A stretch of 64,000 nucleotides of DNA from Nymphaea colorata (Eukaryota > Streptophyta > Magnoliopsida > Nymphaeales > Nymphaeaceae), in contig NC_045147.1 in NCBI RefSeq assembly GCF_008831285.2, positions 17,276,854-17,340,853 of the forward strand, written 5' to 3'. The translations under genes and the position numbers were made by a program. Shown in pieces: positions 51,601-64,000 of this stretch (position 1 is the stretch's first letter; each line of letters starts with the position of its first letter). The notes below the pieces were generated by a model that worked only from the letters and a program-made list of their open reading frames with translations, was not told the origin of the DNA and made no database searches.

Positions 51601-52359
51601 GGTGTGGAGTTCAGATAAAAAGTAAGAACTTAATTAACGACCAATGGCACCACAGCCCTAACATATGAACGTAGAATCTGGTAGATGTCAATATTATATG
51701 TTTGATAAATCTTCCGGTTTCTTGCACGAAAAGTATTATATTTTATTAGACAGGAAGAAGAAAGGGAGCTGGAGCTTTTTCCTGCAGTTGCAGTCATGGG
51801 GAGGACTTTTTGGTTAACGATGGAAATCTCAAGGAGCCATCGCAAGAAATCACGTTAGGTAATCAACGATCTTTCCTGAAAATCTCACGTCATGAGAGAA
51901 TGCACCACCACCGTCCCAATAACTCAACAGCAACCACTGTAAATAAATATATCCCCCCATCTTATCTCCATTACCACTCACCTTCAAGACTAAGCAGATC
52001 TCGATTTCTTTTCTCTTAACAAATTGTTCTTCTCCCATCAACACTCATCCCGTAGACTAAGAAAGTGATTTCCTTCTTTTTAAATATTTCTTTCAATAGA
52101 CTTATTCAAGAAGATGCTGAAAACTAGAAAATCTATCTCAGAGCCATTTGTGTTCTGAAACACGTATTTCGCCTCGCCTCGATTCTCCCTCACTCTGTAA
52201 TGAGGGACGCAAAAGTGTTTATATACATATGAACAGGAAACCTTTTTTCTGCTATATTCATGCACTGGATGTCTACTCCGGGAAGGTGGTCTACATAAAG
52301 ATATGCATACATACATATGTACAATAAGGATCAAACTCAGTCAGCGCTCCTTTTGATCA
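48678..52359. other. Intergenic DNA, no gene seen
   Basis: AT-rich with short chance ORFs. No conserved domain, clear repeat family or RNA gene was recognised. The right end should contain the 3' UTR of the minus-strand cysteine oxidase gene. Confidence 0.45.
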
Positions 52360-53712
52360 TCAACTTTCTTCAATATCCATGAGTTTGGGCCCAAGATACG
52401 GAGCTCCTTCCACTGTCAAATCTTTAGGCAACTCCCTCTCTTCTAAAATCGCATACCCTGAAAGGAACAAACAAAAACACATGTACCCACTAACCAATCT
52501 CTAATGAATCAACCTAAGAAGAAGAAGAAGAAAAAGAAGAAGAAGAAGAAGAAAAAGAAGAAGAAGAAGAAGAAGAAAAAAAAGTGCAAGAAATTAAACA
52601 GACCTGGTAGGGCACGGATGGGTAGCTCGTTGAAGTAAGTGGAGGGCCTTCCGAATTCGTCTGAGTAAGGAGGGGAGAGCACGTCGAGGATTGCACTCGG
52701 CGCTAATGCCGTGAAGGAGTGAATGTTGCCGCCACTCCTCGGGAACAAGACGCTGGGCTCGCACGGCGCTTCCAACACCTCGTCCACCGCCAGTCCCGCC
52801 AGCCCCACTGCACCCATTCAAAGTTCAACCGCTATTGACCACATGATCAAAGGCAAACAATCAGAGAGACGCTTCAGTTCAGGGACCACCATGTCTTCCA
52901 CTGTCTCTTGAGATCCCTCCTTTTAATTTATTCTCCATTATTACTAACAGTAACTTCATGGCGACTCTTTCTCTCCGTTGCAGAGAGAGAGAGAAGGAGG
53001 TGGGGGGAGGCCTTAAATTACTAGGAAAAAGAAAGAGACGTGTTGTACATGTTTGACACCTGTCTCTGAGTTTTACGCGCAGTTGCAGAAGAAAACAGAC
53101 CTGTTCGGGTGTGGCGATCTTTCATATGGGCCACGTCGGTGGGAAGAACCCAATCGTAGGCTTTGACGTACATGGAGCCATACAGCAACTTGCTGAGCAC
53201 TGTCATGCTCGGATGGTCGTGAAACGGCAGGCTTACTCCGGCCGGGAAACAGAAGACGCCCATCTGGAAAGAACAAAACAAATAACCTCAATGAAGTTCC
53301 CTCCTACAGGTTTCAGTAAGGGCAGACAACTGTGTGGAAGGAAACTCACAGAGAAAAACTCTGATTCATAGATATGAATATACGTGATGTTGGACAAGGA
53401 TTGGCCATCTATCAGTCTTTTGCTTCCAGGGGACTCTGGTGATCCTTCCACATGACCAAACTCATTGATACCAACATCTTCGGCTTCTATTGAATCTGCA
53501 GAAGCAACACCAAGAAAGAATATGTGTAAGAGACAGACAGAAAGATCTATAGAAAGAGAGAGAGAGAGGTTGTGTGTGATATCAGATAGAATTGTACCCA
53601 ATATGCGTCGGAGCCACTGGATCTGTCTGTAAGTGGGAGGGTCCTGGTCTGCGAAGACAGCGTTGCAGGCATCAAAGAGGCGCTGTATTTTGGTGGTCTC
53701 GATCGTTGCCAT
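52360..53712 (-). CDS. PCO: Plant cysteine oxidase (N-terminal cysteine dioxygenase, PCO/ADO family), five exons
   Basis: Oxidises the N-terminal cysteine of proteins such as group VII ERF factors with O2, marking them for the Arg/Cys N-degron pathway; it serves as an oxygen sensor. Exons: 53712-53598, 53495-53350, 53263-53101, 52807-52604, 52457-52360; phases agree and give 241 residues, the usual length of the short PCO4/PCO5-like members. The single-domain cupin is complete: [42 protein letters not shown] with iron ligands His102 and His104, [28 protein letters not shown] with the third iron ligand His171, and the C-terminal [25 protein letters not shown]. There is no long N-terminal extension. 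A TATA-like run lies at 53787-53794. Intron 4 contains a long GAA tract. Paralogue number (4 or 5) is not certain. Confidence 0.94.
52517..52583. repeat. (GAA)n/(AAG)n tract in the last PCO intron
   Basis: About 67 bases of imperfect AAG repeats, read as TTC/CTT on the gene's strand. It lies about 20 bases inside the intron 4 donor (52603), within the 146-base intron. Confidence 0.9.
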
Positions 53713-53786
53713 TTCTTGTGGTTGTGGGTGTTCTAGGATTGCATTTGTTGTGCTACTTCTCAGATGCTGGAAGGGAAATGAATAAG

Positions 53787-53794
53787 TATATATA
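53787..53794 (-). promoter_or_regulatory. Candidate TATA box of the cysteine oxidase gene
   Basis: TATATATA on the minus strand, 75-82 bases upstream of the start codon at 53712, which would leave a 5' UTR of about 45 bases. Confidence 0.5.
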
Positions 53795-53883
53795 CGTTTA
53801 CTTCCGCCAAGAAGAAAGGGCGGTTTTCATTTAAGTTCTCAACGGAATTCGAAACCCGGGGGCTCCCTTCTCCTTTACAATGG

Positions 53884-53914
<31 letters not shown>
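53884..53914. repeat. (CT)n microsatellite
   Basis: About 15 CT units upstream of the cysteine oxidase gene. Confidence 0.9.
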
Positions 53915-53916
<2 letters not shown>

Positions 53917-56900
53917 ACTCTCTCTCATGTCGAATATTAATTTATTCCATTGAACAATAGGAAGCCTTTGGTTTTGCCTGTCAGTTAAAAAAAGAAGAGT
54001 TTGATGGTTGACAGAAGAGTCTAGTGTTGGAAAAAAAAAAAAAAAAGGAGAAGTCTGAACCCTGCCTTGCCAGCCGGTGGGCTGGGCCACAGTCCTTTAC
54101 TCTCATTCCCGTGGGAGGTGGCCTTCATCATAACTCGCAGAGTTTGTACCAAGGGGCAGCTCCGGGGCTCCCAACTTCCCAAACTCCAAGCCCACACGCC
54201 ATGAAAAGTGAACAGCAGACCTGGTCATCACCCCAGATCCAACAGTTTTTGTGTTAAAATGATAAACTATGGATCAGAACTCAGTCTGAATGGAAGTTGG
54301 TATGTCAGGGCAGGAAATTCCATGGAAAGTGGTTGACAAGCATGAAGTTCTTGTTTCGTTAAGAGGATTGACTTTCCTGAGAGGAAAAGAATTCTCTCCT
54401 GCTGTGAATTGTCACATAGTGAATCAAGTCCCACAGAAACGGATTGCCCATGCTGCAGTACTGCGGAGAGAAGCTTCCTTTTCTGCGCCTGACGTGGTGG
54501 ACACAGCACATTCCCCTTCAACATGTCCAAATCGTCGATCCTATAATAACTCCCCAACTCTAGGTTTGATTGTTCAGGTTTGGCAATGAAAACAAGGTCC
54601 CTCTGTAATCAACCCTATAGAAATTGTGTGCGCAGTTTCTTATTTGGAACAGACCTCAAGTTCAAATCAAATTGAATCCGACCCTTTGCTAACTGGAATT
54701 CGAAGTTGGTCGTGCTCAAGGTCAGATGACTCGATGCATCCAGAAATTATTTCAATATCCACCGCTAATTAGAAACTATAGTTCAAGGATGACCACCATT
54801 TCATCTTGGTGGCAGACATCAGGAAGCTAGTGTTTCGTAAGATTAGTACCGGAACTATAAAAATGGACTCACATTAATTCACATATTTTCTGTCTCTATT
54901 CCCACTGTTTGCTTCTCATAATCAAAGTCCTGTACTAAATCATGTGCTGTCCACTAAGCCAAGTTTCACACTGTGATTAATTGAAGAGCTATGGCCCCCA
55001 TTCTGATGCAACAACAGCAACCAGAAAAAGGTATGCAGAAAACAGAAAGGAGGGTATGGAGAGAATCAGTCCACCCCAACAAAATACTGTTTTGGGTTTG
55101 GAGATGTTCGTTACTTCAGCTTGTTAAACCCAGTAGGAATGTCAAAAATTTCAGATTGGTATAATCCAAACAAGTTGGAAATCTGCCACAACAGAAATAT
55201 GCCGAAAATCACATCCCAAATATTGGTTACGTTGGAGGGATTTGAGAAGAACAACACTGAACTTTTGAAACACATGTTCTTAACATAAATCTTGTAAAAT
55301 CACCATGCTTTTGTTTCAAGAATCACGATGTGAATGTAGATGTCGTTGTTAGATCCAAGAATCAAACGCTGAACGTAATGCACACTGTATTTGTTTGAAC
55401 TTTGAACAATAACAGTATCTTTTTGTCATGTATTCTGGAGACATATATTCTGAAACCACAGCATCCACACCTTCTTCGCTTGATCAAAACTTCGTCACCC
55501 ATAATAAAGTTTACAACTGAAGAATGGACAAGTAAGCAAAGCAGCGGATGAGATCCCCCGCGTTGCACGCCATTCAATCTTCGAGGTGGACAAAAAGCAC
55601 GTAACCATACGTTTTCCAAAGCTCATTATTGAATTGCATCGCTACAAAATTTTCTCCATACTGCTTACTAAGATGCAAATCTATGTACTGCATTGCCTTC
55701 ACGAACCTCATCTGCCGGAGGGGCTTTGGTCCGTTTGGTGAGCTAGTAAATAGTGGCATGCACAACACTTGAGTTAAAAATTATATGTAAATCATCAAAG
55801 AAATAGGTTTCATCTCTTTCTAAACGAAATGGCTCGGTAAGATCTGTCTAGCTGCTACCCAAAAGCGGATCTGTTCAGCTATCAGACTTGATTATACAAT
55901 AAAATTGGTTCTTACCTTTGTCAAATCTGAAATTTTCTAAGTCCGGATTTGGGTGTCTGACTTTGATTAAGTAGAATCCGATAACATCCAACTGAGGATG
56001 CGAACTAATCAAAATGGGATTCGATCTGTCATCCAATCCATCTCTCCTTGTATGGACGAAGGAGAAGAAGGTTCCCTCGTCATCCGACTCCAATCGCATA
56101 TTGGAAAGAAAAGGACCTGACCCATTCGCAACCACGTCTCTCCCTCGTTGCGCACGAAAAGGTAACCAGGTTCAACAATTTGTGTGGACGTCGTCGTTTC
56201 TATAGACTATAGTTGATCCCTTTTTTCCATTTTTCCCGATAAAAAGGTTCGTAAGAACAAATAATGTAGGCTTCATGGCGTTTGAAGTGACGGGAAATAT
56301 TCCTCCTTTTCTTCTTTTTATCTTCTCAGGAAAAGGTTCAAGAGCCCCAATAATTTTAGCGAATGATTAAGGTTGGCGGACTATATATCATAAAATATAT
56401 TACTAACAAACTTTTCCATGCACATTGGAGTTCATGAACATTCCAAAGTATGGTACACAAATTCACTTCCAAACAAAGCTGAGGTCTTACTTCACCACTC
56501 GGCTTATATTTTCTTTCGAATTCAACAAATATATACATTGTACGTACCAGACAGACTTAAGTGCTATAATCATAAGGAATAATCTTGATCATTCGTCTTA
56601 TCTTAGTAGGTGCTTGAGAGGCAAACAAGTAGAAAAAATCTTAAACTTAAATAAACAAAACGTGATCGAAGACAAAATGAAGAATAAGTTAAGACGCTAG
56701 AAATGAAAGAAATGCTACCAATAGGGGAGAGAGAATCCAGATGAGAAGCAAGGTTGACCCACCTTGAATTAGAGAAGGGCATTTAACTACGGTTCGAACA
56801 CAATAAAGGAATTTGATTTGGGTTAAGTTCTTATCAGTGGTATAAAATTAAAAAAAAAAAAAGTTCTTCATTTATTTTTGAAAAATAAATAAAAATACCA

Positions 56901-59900
56901 GAATGGTTAAGAATAGGAAGGAAACATAAAACTATTTAAAAAGAGCAAAAAAACATGTGTCACCAGTGTTTTTAATAGGCCAATTTTGATAATACTAATT
57001 TTAACTTATCTAGAGTGATAGATTCTAAGATCCAATCCATTTTTCTTAAGTAATTAAACGTTTAGCACATCGCCTAAGATAATTTCTTTGGTAGAAATTG
57101 ATGGCCTGAACATTGCCCAGCTCATCCACGTATCTTAGATTGTATGCTTTTTGAATGTTAAGTTTCTTTATGACTGTTAAAGTAAATTATATCATCGTCG
57201 ATTACTATATATCGTCACTCTATTATTATATCAACTAAGAAAACTAACATCTAAAGACCAAGAAAGCATGTGACAGAACACGACCCCAGTTAAGTCCCCC
57301 AAAATAAAAATGAAGGGGAGCGAAACCAGGGGGCGTTATGCCCCCACAAACCAAAATCTTCAACATAATCAAGCAAAAGGATGTCTAATATACATGCTAG
57401 GAATGTTTTTCCTTTTTATGTCACTTTTTTTTCTCTAGAAAACGAACAATCGTCATTTTTTCTTCTGGCAAAACCAGAAATTTTTTATGGGGCCGTGGTC
57501 ACCCATAAATTCATATAATATAATAGTTGATCTTCTTATATATATATATATATAGTTTTTCATGTAGTTTGACCTTTTTCATGCGAGGCACGGTAGTTGA
57601 ACATTTAAGTTCCCGAAAGTGATGTCAAACGTACATATAAATCTAATAAAGAATATTTTTGCAAAAACTTGGTTCTTTAATAAGCTCATATCTAGGTTTT
57701 TTTTTTTTAATGTTTAGGAGACAAAACCAAAACCACATTCAAGGACAGATCATTCACGCCCTTCCGAGTCGGTCGTTTTCTCAAAAATTGGGTTCTTTAA
57801 AACTTTAATTTTAACCATCACCCAAACAAACATTAAACTAAAAACAAAACGAAAAAACATTGTGTTTGCATTTCAAATAAACGAGGAAAAGGGGGTGGCA
57901 TAGTAAAAAAAATTTATCAAAGGAGCGCGAACCTTAGTCGGTTTGGTGTTTATAGGGCATTGACGTGAGTCTGGTGTAGGCATTACATTTAGAACTAGAT
58001 CCAGCGGCCGGCACGAGCGGTGTCCCACACATACCTCCGCCACTGTTCCCCATAATTCCAACCAATTTTGTGAATGTTAAAATGGAATGAAGAGAGAAAC
58101 CAGGGTGCGGCCGTGGCCGTGGCCGTGGCCGTGGGCCCTGGAGTTTAGAGCAGCTCTAAATGTGGAAGCAAAGTCCACAGACTGGGGACGCCTCCTCATT
58201 CGAAACTGACTTGAAAAGTATCGATCAACAATGGGATGTTGCTAATGAAACCGCGGCCGGCATCTCATCGAAACCGCTAGCCGTTACGGCCCGGTGACTT
58301 TCGTTGTTTTCATCTTGGCGTCGGCCTTCCCCTGCCTTAGCGTCGGGTATGGGCCCCCATTTGTCTCCTGGATCCTGAAATCAACATTTTCCTTATATGA
58401 ATATCATGTAAATTTATCAGGGGGCATTTAGTTTATTTTTTATTTATGAATCACCAAGCGTCATTATCAATGCCATTTTTCGGAAAATATAAATGATGCC
58501 GTATAGTGCAACGTGAATTATTAATAAAGCCTGTCAAACCACTTTATTGTACATGTACATGCGAAATAATTAGAAGTCAGACTCTGAGGTGCTGGACTCA
58601 CTAGTTCAGATAGATGGTTGGAAGAAAATATGACAAGACATTTTTCTTATGTGGTGCGTACCACCATCAACATCGAAAACGAATCAAAGGTTTAAATTAT
58701 TAGTCACGGGTTTGATACTTTAGAGTCTAGAACATGCATGCAAAAATTAATAGGTACCAGATCTTTTAAGTGCCTATAAGTAATCATCTTGTTCGTTGAT
58801 AGGATAGATCATTGAAAGAAAAGTAACGAAAAAAAGATTACCAAAATAGCAGGCAAGTGAAAGCTCGGTCATCAGTTTGATTCTCGTTTGTGTTTTTCCT
58901 ACGAATTGCAAATGGTAGCAAACACTACTATCAAGTTAAAGAAAATAACTGTATCCCTAATCAATCCAGGACCTTGTGGATAAGAGAAATTTTCCCAAGA
59001 ACGGACTTGTCCCACTTACCATGCTAGCAATTCCACAATTCATGCGCACGCTTTCTAAATAGAGTGACCGAATAGAAGAAAGAAAAATCGCTTTCAAACA
59101 GCTAGCAGCCTACCGCCACTGACACACTCCCTTATAAACTAATTCGATCAAGAACTAATGGTATCGTGAGCTATACAAGCACAAACTATTGTGTGTTATC
59201 CAATGGATTTACTTGAGTGACTCACAGCTAATTGCCACATCTAACTTTTCAATCTTTAATTTCTCATGTGATAGATTGCACTTTGTTTTCCTATTTCTGT
59301 TTTTTTTTTTTTTTTTGCTGATAAGAGGACCACACACTCTATTTATAATCTTTGAATTATAACTCTCTAAATATGTCATTGATATATGCGTCCCAATGTT
59401 TTAGTTGGGTTTTAAGAATCTAGCTATAGATAGATGCAAAATATGAAAACATGTAAGCAACTAAAAGAAAATATGAAAAATCTGATGTTTAATCTAAATT
59501 TAGCATTTAATCGAAGAAATATATGATTGTAAATTTCAAAAAATTTGACATATACATATACCATTTTCATTTTTCAAAATATGGTAAATTTAGAAACGTT
59601 GCATTTATATATACCTTTGAATTTGTGAAGAAAAAAACATTCCACGTATTTAAGTTGCTTTTTTTCACCTTAGTTGCTATCATGGAATTTACTTAAATTG
59701 TTTGGCAAGTACCACTATCTTTTTCTCTTTTATATGGACGTTTGGTAGGAATCTTGATTTAATTTATGACAGTAGGTTGCTTTTTTTAATTAATATATTA
59801 TGGTAGCTTAACCAGCACATGATCTTCATTGCTGAGTAAATAGATAACAGAAATATGTATTATTTTACTACCATTTGATGGTTGACTCTAGGAGATTAGA

Positions 59901-62043
59901 ACCGTGGGAGATTGAGGCCTTGCTTTTTAATTAATTACTCACATGAACTATTTTCAATTTTAGATGAAACAGGAAGGAATTAGCATGTTTACAGATCATG
60001 TTGTACCTGTTATCGTCTAAGTGTATATATTTTATCCTTAGTGAAGATACAAAATCTCTATACGTATGATGTCTGTCCCAAGAAACATTATAACTATAAA
60101 TGTTAAAATTACATCATTTTAGCTGCTGATTATTATCTACTTTTTTTTGTGAAAAAACTGCTTTCATGCATGAAGTAATTTGTAAATTATTCAATCATGT
60201 TCTTTTCTCTTAATGTCTACTTATAAGAAACCATCTTTTGCAAAAAAACTCACAATGTTGTACCCTTGTACCTTCAAGATTTTTACTTCGTTTGGCTTGG
60301 GTGGATATCATGTACATTCTTCTACTCACATTTTTTACCTTTTGTAGCAGAGAAGAAGAGTAATACACTGGAGCGTGACAATGACCACTGGATTCCACTG
60401 ATTGTAATCCACCTAGCGGCCCGTTTGCACTACACTTCTTGAAACAATTATCCAGTCATGCTATTTTGATGTTTTTCCTATGTGTCCCTTACAAATGAAA
60501 AGTATTTTTATCATCAAATGCGACAAACGCGACCCTACATTCCTGTCGTAGCGAAAAAACAAATTAACACTAAGATTATATAATTCCTAAATAAATATGG
60601 GCATATGAAAACCTTGACAAATAATTGCCCCACAGTGCAGTGCATCAATTTCAAAGACACTAACATTGGTGTTTTCATGACTAAATTTTATGATAATGGC
60701 ACACACACGCAATGTACATACATGTATAGGCCCTATGGTGATAAGATTATCTCTAGTTATTTACCATTGTTCGAAGTAATTCATGCCGAATGCAACATAA
60801 GGCCTGATTGTAACTATCAGATATAACACTAAAAAATGTTCTCTTAATATGGGTTATATATAATGACACTGATTCACCAATTTTAAGTTGTGTTTGTTTC
60901 ATCGCGCTGAGATCCTTATTCATGGTTAGACCTTCCACCTATCTGACCTCAAATATATGGTTTTTAAAGATCCAAAATCCTAAACCTCCTTGAGAACAGT
61001 ATAAAGAGGTAGAAATCCTTTGAAACTGTTTGCCTTACGGAAGGGATGACAGCCATGACAGTTGAATCAGGACTGCACACCTAACAGCCATGGCCCAGCA
61101 CTATCCCCCATCTCTTTGGGCCTTATCGTCTTAGATGGATAAGACACAAGGCTCGATTAGCGAAACTCAGCCCTGGCCCCACCTTAAATATATATATATA
61201 TATATAAATATAATATGTAAATTGAAAAAAAAAATATTTGTCCTATATAAAAATTTCAAAAAATGATATTTCAGCCTGTGTCAAAATTTGGAAAAAAAAT
61301 TTCTGACTCACTACTTCCATTTGCATTATTAAGGAGAAGACCTTCATCTACTTTGAGTTAGATCTTTGTTTAGGCTTTGATCCTACTAAGCCAGTAGTAA
61401 TAAAATAACAAGCAGCACCAGTTTAACTGGTGAGCCTACTTTGCCTGTTTGTGTGACCGAGCAGCTAGCTGCTCGAGCCTAGACTCGAACAGTTGAGCGT
61501 TGGGAGCTATCGCTTAAAATAAAAAGAACATATGCATGCATTGCATGTACTCACGCAAACTTTAAGTAAGTATGATTAAGACTTCAAGCTCACTGCCAAT
61601 GCCAAAAGAAGTAGGCCCATGTGTTGGCCTTATGGGTTTTATGCCGAAAGCAGTTTCCTGCAAGTAGTCATAATATAATTGTAATGGAAAACGTTTTTCT
61701 TGTCAAAAACTCGTTTTCAAAAGGCATTTATATATCTTAGTTGAAAAAGGAAAGACGATTAACTCAGAAAAATGTCGCGACCCTTTTCAGGAAATAGTGA
61801 GGGCCACATTTTCTACTCGCTTGTCGTGCATGATTAAATTTAATCAGAAAATTGGCTAGAAATAGTTCAGATCAATCTAACTTTAAACTTATTTTATTTA
61901 ACTAAGATCATTTAAAGGTACAAATGCACAAACATGGGGGAAAACTGATTACTATGTATGCTTCTACAATCGACAGTCAAAAAAGGAAACGAAATTGGAC
62001 ATTACTAAAATCTCGGAAACCAACAAGATGTTGGGATGTTAAA
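53915..62043. other. Long AT-rich intergenic region
   Basis: No gene supported. Frames near 54.27-54.56, 55.36-55.77 and 55.88-56.14 kb (minus) look slightly protein-like but match nothing I know. The 55.88-56.14 block resembles degenerate interspersed repeat sequence. The block 57.9-58.4 kb is GC-richer and holds a short hexamer array, listed separately. The remainder, especially 58.4-61.5 kb, is very AT-rich. Confidence 0.45.
58109..58135. repeat. (CCGTGG)n short hexamer array
   Basis: Four CCGTGG units within a GC-rich block, unusual in this AT-rich region. Confidence 0.8.
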
Positions 62044-62330
62044 GCACGAGTGAAAACTCGTTTATAAACAAGTCGAGCTAGAGTTCAAGTATATGTTAAA
62101 AATGTTAAACGAGATGGGTTCAAATTGTACACAATGAATATTGAATTATAATAAGAAAATAATTAAACGAGTAGCAACTACAAGAGTTAAAAGCAACAAG
62201 ACATGCTTAACATAGAAGAGTTAAATGAGTTGAGTTTGAGCTAAACGTTGTATCATTGAGTCGAGCTCGAGCTTGAGCTTGTTCTGTCGAGCTTACCCAA
62301 CTCAAGGTAGACTCAGCTCGCGTGCAGCCT
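62044..62330. mobile_element. Degenerate CTCGAG-rich element, possible relative of the 2.85-kb MITE
   Basis: It contains acaagtcgagct near the left, and gagtcgagctcgagcttgag then gtcgagctt near the right, with ctcagctcgcgtgcagcctta as the right terminus, comparable to the other element's end. Inverted repeats are weak and no target duplication was found. It is probably an older copy of a similar family. Confidence 0.35.
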
Positions 62331-63809
62331 TACCTAAATCCCTTACGAGAAAGGTATTGAAATAGCAGTCGTTCTAAAAATCATAACCTTTATGGAGATT
62401 ATTATTTCAGCATATAGAGTGAATTGCCATTTCGTTCCATCGAATTTGCAATTTCAGTAGCTAGAGCAAGACCATTCTAGCAACTTGCGGCCATTGATGA
62501 AATCAAATGAGCATGAAGAACTTAGTGACTTTGAGTACAATGGCCTTAGCCCCGAGTGGCAAAGACTTAGCAATGATAAGATGGATAGTATGGAAATTAG
62601 AGGAAAGCTTGAATCTGCTGAGACGATCTTATATATGAGAGGAAGTTCCCTGCCCAAGTAACAGGGTGTAATCGAAGTGAACCAGGAGTCTCTAAGTTTG
62701 ATATTTGGTATCAAATAGCAAACACTTTTATCTAATGCAAATTACAGCATCTTCGTACTTCCGGTTGATGCCTAATAAAGTCAGTAAGACACTCATCCGC
62801 GATACCTGTAATTCAGGAGAATTGGCTCTCTCTAAGCAATTAAGTTGGTGAAGATCGTTGCTGCAAGTGAAAATTCTTGATTTGGTGCAAGAAAGCTTAA
62901 TAAGGTCATCCTAGTTATCGTGTAAGATCATCGAGTCAATGACGAAATAGGAGGAGAAAAATGTTGTTTACTGAAGCCGTGGGACGATGAAGGCCTCACT
63001 GCTAGATTCTGTTCATATTCTAATGATTTCTCCTGCACAGGCATTCGTTCTTTGTACACGAAGACAAAGATGTTTGCATCCGTTTAGTATTGACTCTCGC
63101 GCCTGTCCATGTTTGTCTTGATCGTCGAGTCTATGTATACCAGAACAACCACAGATCAAGTTACATACACATCAATGATGTTATAGCCATGAAAAATTTC
63201 GAAATCATGTTTTAGATTATCATATTTATGCAATATATCATGTTTTATACAAGCATACACTGAACACAGCCTCAGGAGCAAACATATTTAAGATACATCC
63301 TACGCTGATGCCTTTTCTTTTACTATTATAATTGTTTACCATCACCTTAAGAGGGTATCTGATGCAAAGAACATTGTATTCCTGAAACACGTATTATTAA
63401 AACACAGTTGTTATTTTGAAATACATGTTCCAAGAACATCATATTCTTGTTTAGGCAACAGGTTGGTATGACAAATATTGTTTCTAGATCTAGCAATCAA
63501 AATACTAAACACAATCACGTCATATTGTTAGAAGCTAAAACATGATTTTGTCGATCAGGTGTTTTAAGAACACAACATTCTTCTTACCAAACATTTTCTT
63601 GGGCATGTTTGAGTAAGTGAAAAGAGTGTTTGAGACATGAGTTGGATTGTGTCTCTCATTTAAACACTGTGAAGGGTACTTTCTTGCTCCACTATTTGCT
63701 CGGGACGCGATCTAAAGCAAGCATTACAGAATGGTCTATTGTGCAGTAAAGGCACAAGACGAAGAGTCATGTGGTGCTCTTCACTGGGCACATAAAGAAG
63801 CCCTGAAGT
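62331..63809. other. Intergenic DNA, nothing recognised
   Basis: AT-rich sequence. The minus-strand frame at 62454-62714 has a Ser/Leu-rich composition and no recognised family. No RNA gene or clear repeat seen. Confidence 0.4.
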
Positions 63810-63996
63810 GGAAAGAAGTAGCGTGTGATCATGAAGATTTTAAAGTCTCCATAATTGTTCCAACGGAAAGAAGTGATGGTGGATGATCATAAAGACTTTT
63901 AAGCCTCCATAAATGGTCGAACATGGCGGAATCTATATGTACGTTCCACGCATATTTTTGAAGATCTTTTAAGTCTCTGTAAATGGTCGAATCTAA
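63810..63996. repeat. Degenerate direct repeats, about three copies, running to the window edge
   Basis: Units at 63810-63864 and 63865-63920 share ggaaagaagt, gatcat-aaga, ttttaa, ctccataa and ttg/ggtcgaac. A third, 63956-63996, shares tgaagatcttttaagtct then gtaaatggtcgaa. The array may continue past base 64000. Confidence 0.7.
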
Positions 63997-64000
63997 GAAG

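Noticed and set aside
54010-54035. Sequence ttgacagaagag resembling miR156/157
   Set aside because: The match stops after about 12 bases and no hairpin arm with proper pairing lies at the usual distance; only a CT repeat could pair loosely.
58081-58330. GC-rich block near 58.1-58.3 kb as a possible first exon
   Set aside because: No long frame with a start codon or known motif; contains a hexamer array and no downstream exons were seen.

Overview
This is a stretch of plant nuclear DNA. The genes have spliced introns with GT/AG borders, two carry plastid-type N-terminal extensions, and the families are plant-specific (SnRK2 kinase, plant cysteine oxidase, LysM receptor protein). The background is AT-rich, with GC-rich first exons and many (TA)n, (GA)n and (CT)n tracts. 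An angiosperm is likely. The GC-rich 5' exons fit a non-grass monocot or an early-diverging lineage, but I cannot place it firmly.

Layout. At 1-748 (minus) lies the first exon of a LysM receptor-like protein gene. A divergent five-exon gene at 3528-8167 (plus) encodes a GT51 peptidoglycan glycosyltransferase (bacterial murein polymerase family) with a plastid-type N-terminus, which is the most unusual gene here. From 8.4 to 16.7 kb is repeat-bearing intergenic DNA with a GC-rich island at 11.3-11.8 kb. At 16693-19368 (plus) is a decayed, still intron-bearing copy of a nuclear poly(A)-binding protein (PABN) gene. At 21089-23722 (minus) is a complete plastid type II DAHP synthase, the entry enzyme of the shikimate pathway. 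From 23.8 to 33.5 kb I found no convincing gene, but there is a tRNA-derived SINE with a 17-bp target duplication and a Copia-like LTR relic. At 33520-34899 (minus) is an FBW2-type F-box gene. At 38526-41163 (minus) is a nine-exon subclass II SnRK2 kinase. From 41.2 to 52.3 kb is intergenic DNA with a Tourist-like MITE and a second SINE copy. At 52360-53712 (minus) is a five-exon plant cysteine oxidase. From 53.8 to 64 kb I see only AT-rich intergenic DNA and repeats.

The intact genes do unrelated jobs: microbial glycan perception, a plastid glycosyltransferase, aromatic amino-acid synthesis, protein turnover, stress/ABA-type signalling and oxygen sensing through N-degrons. There is no operon-like logic. 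The one suggestive adjacency is the LysM gene, whose relatives bind peptidoglycan or chitin, beside the peptidoglycan-polymerase gene. All exon borders were read by eye from splice sites, reading frame and remembered family sequences. No search was run.
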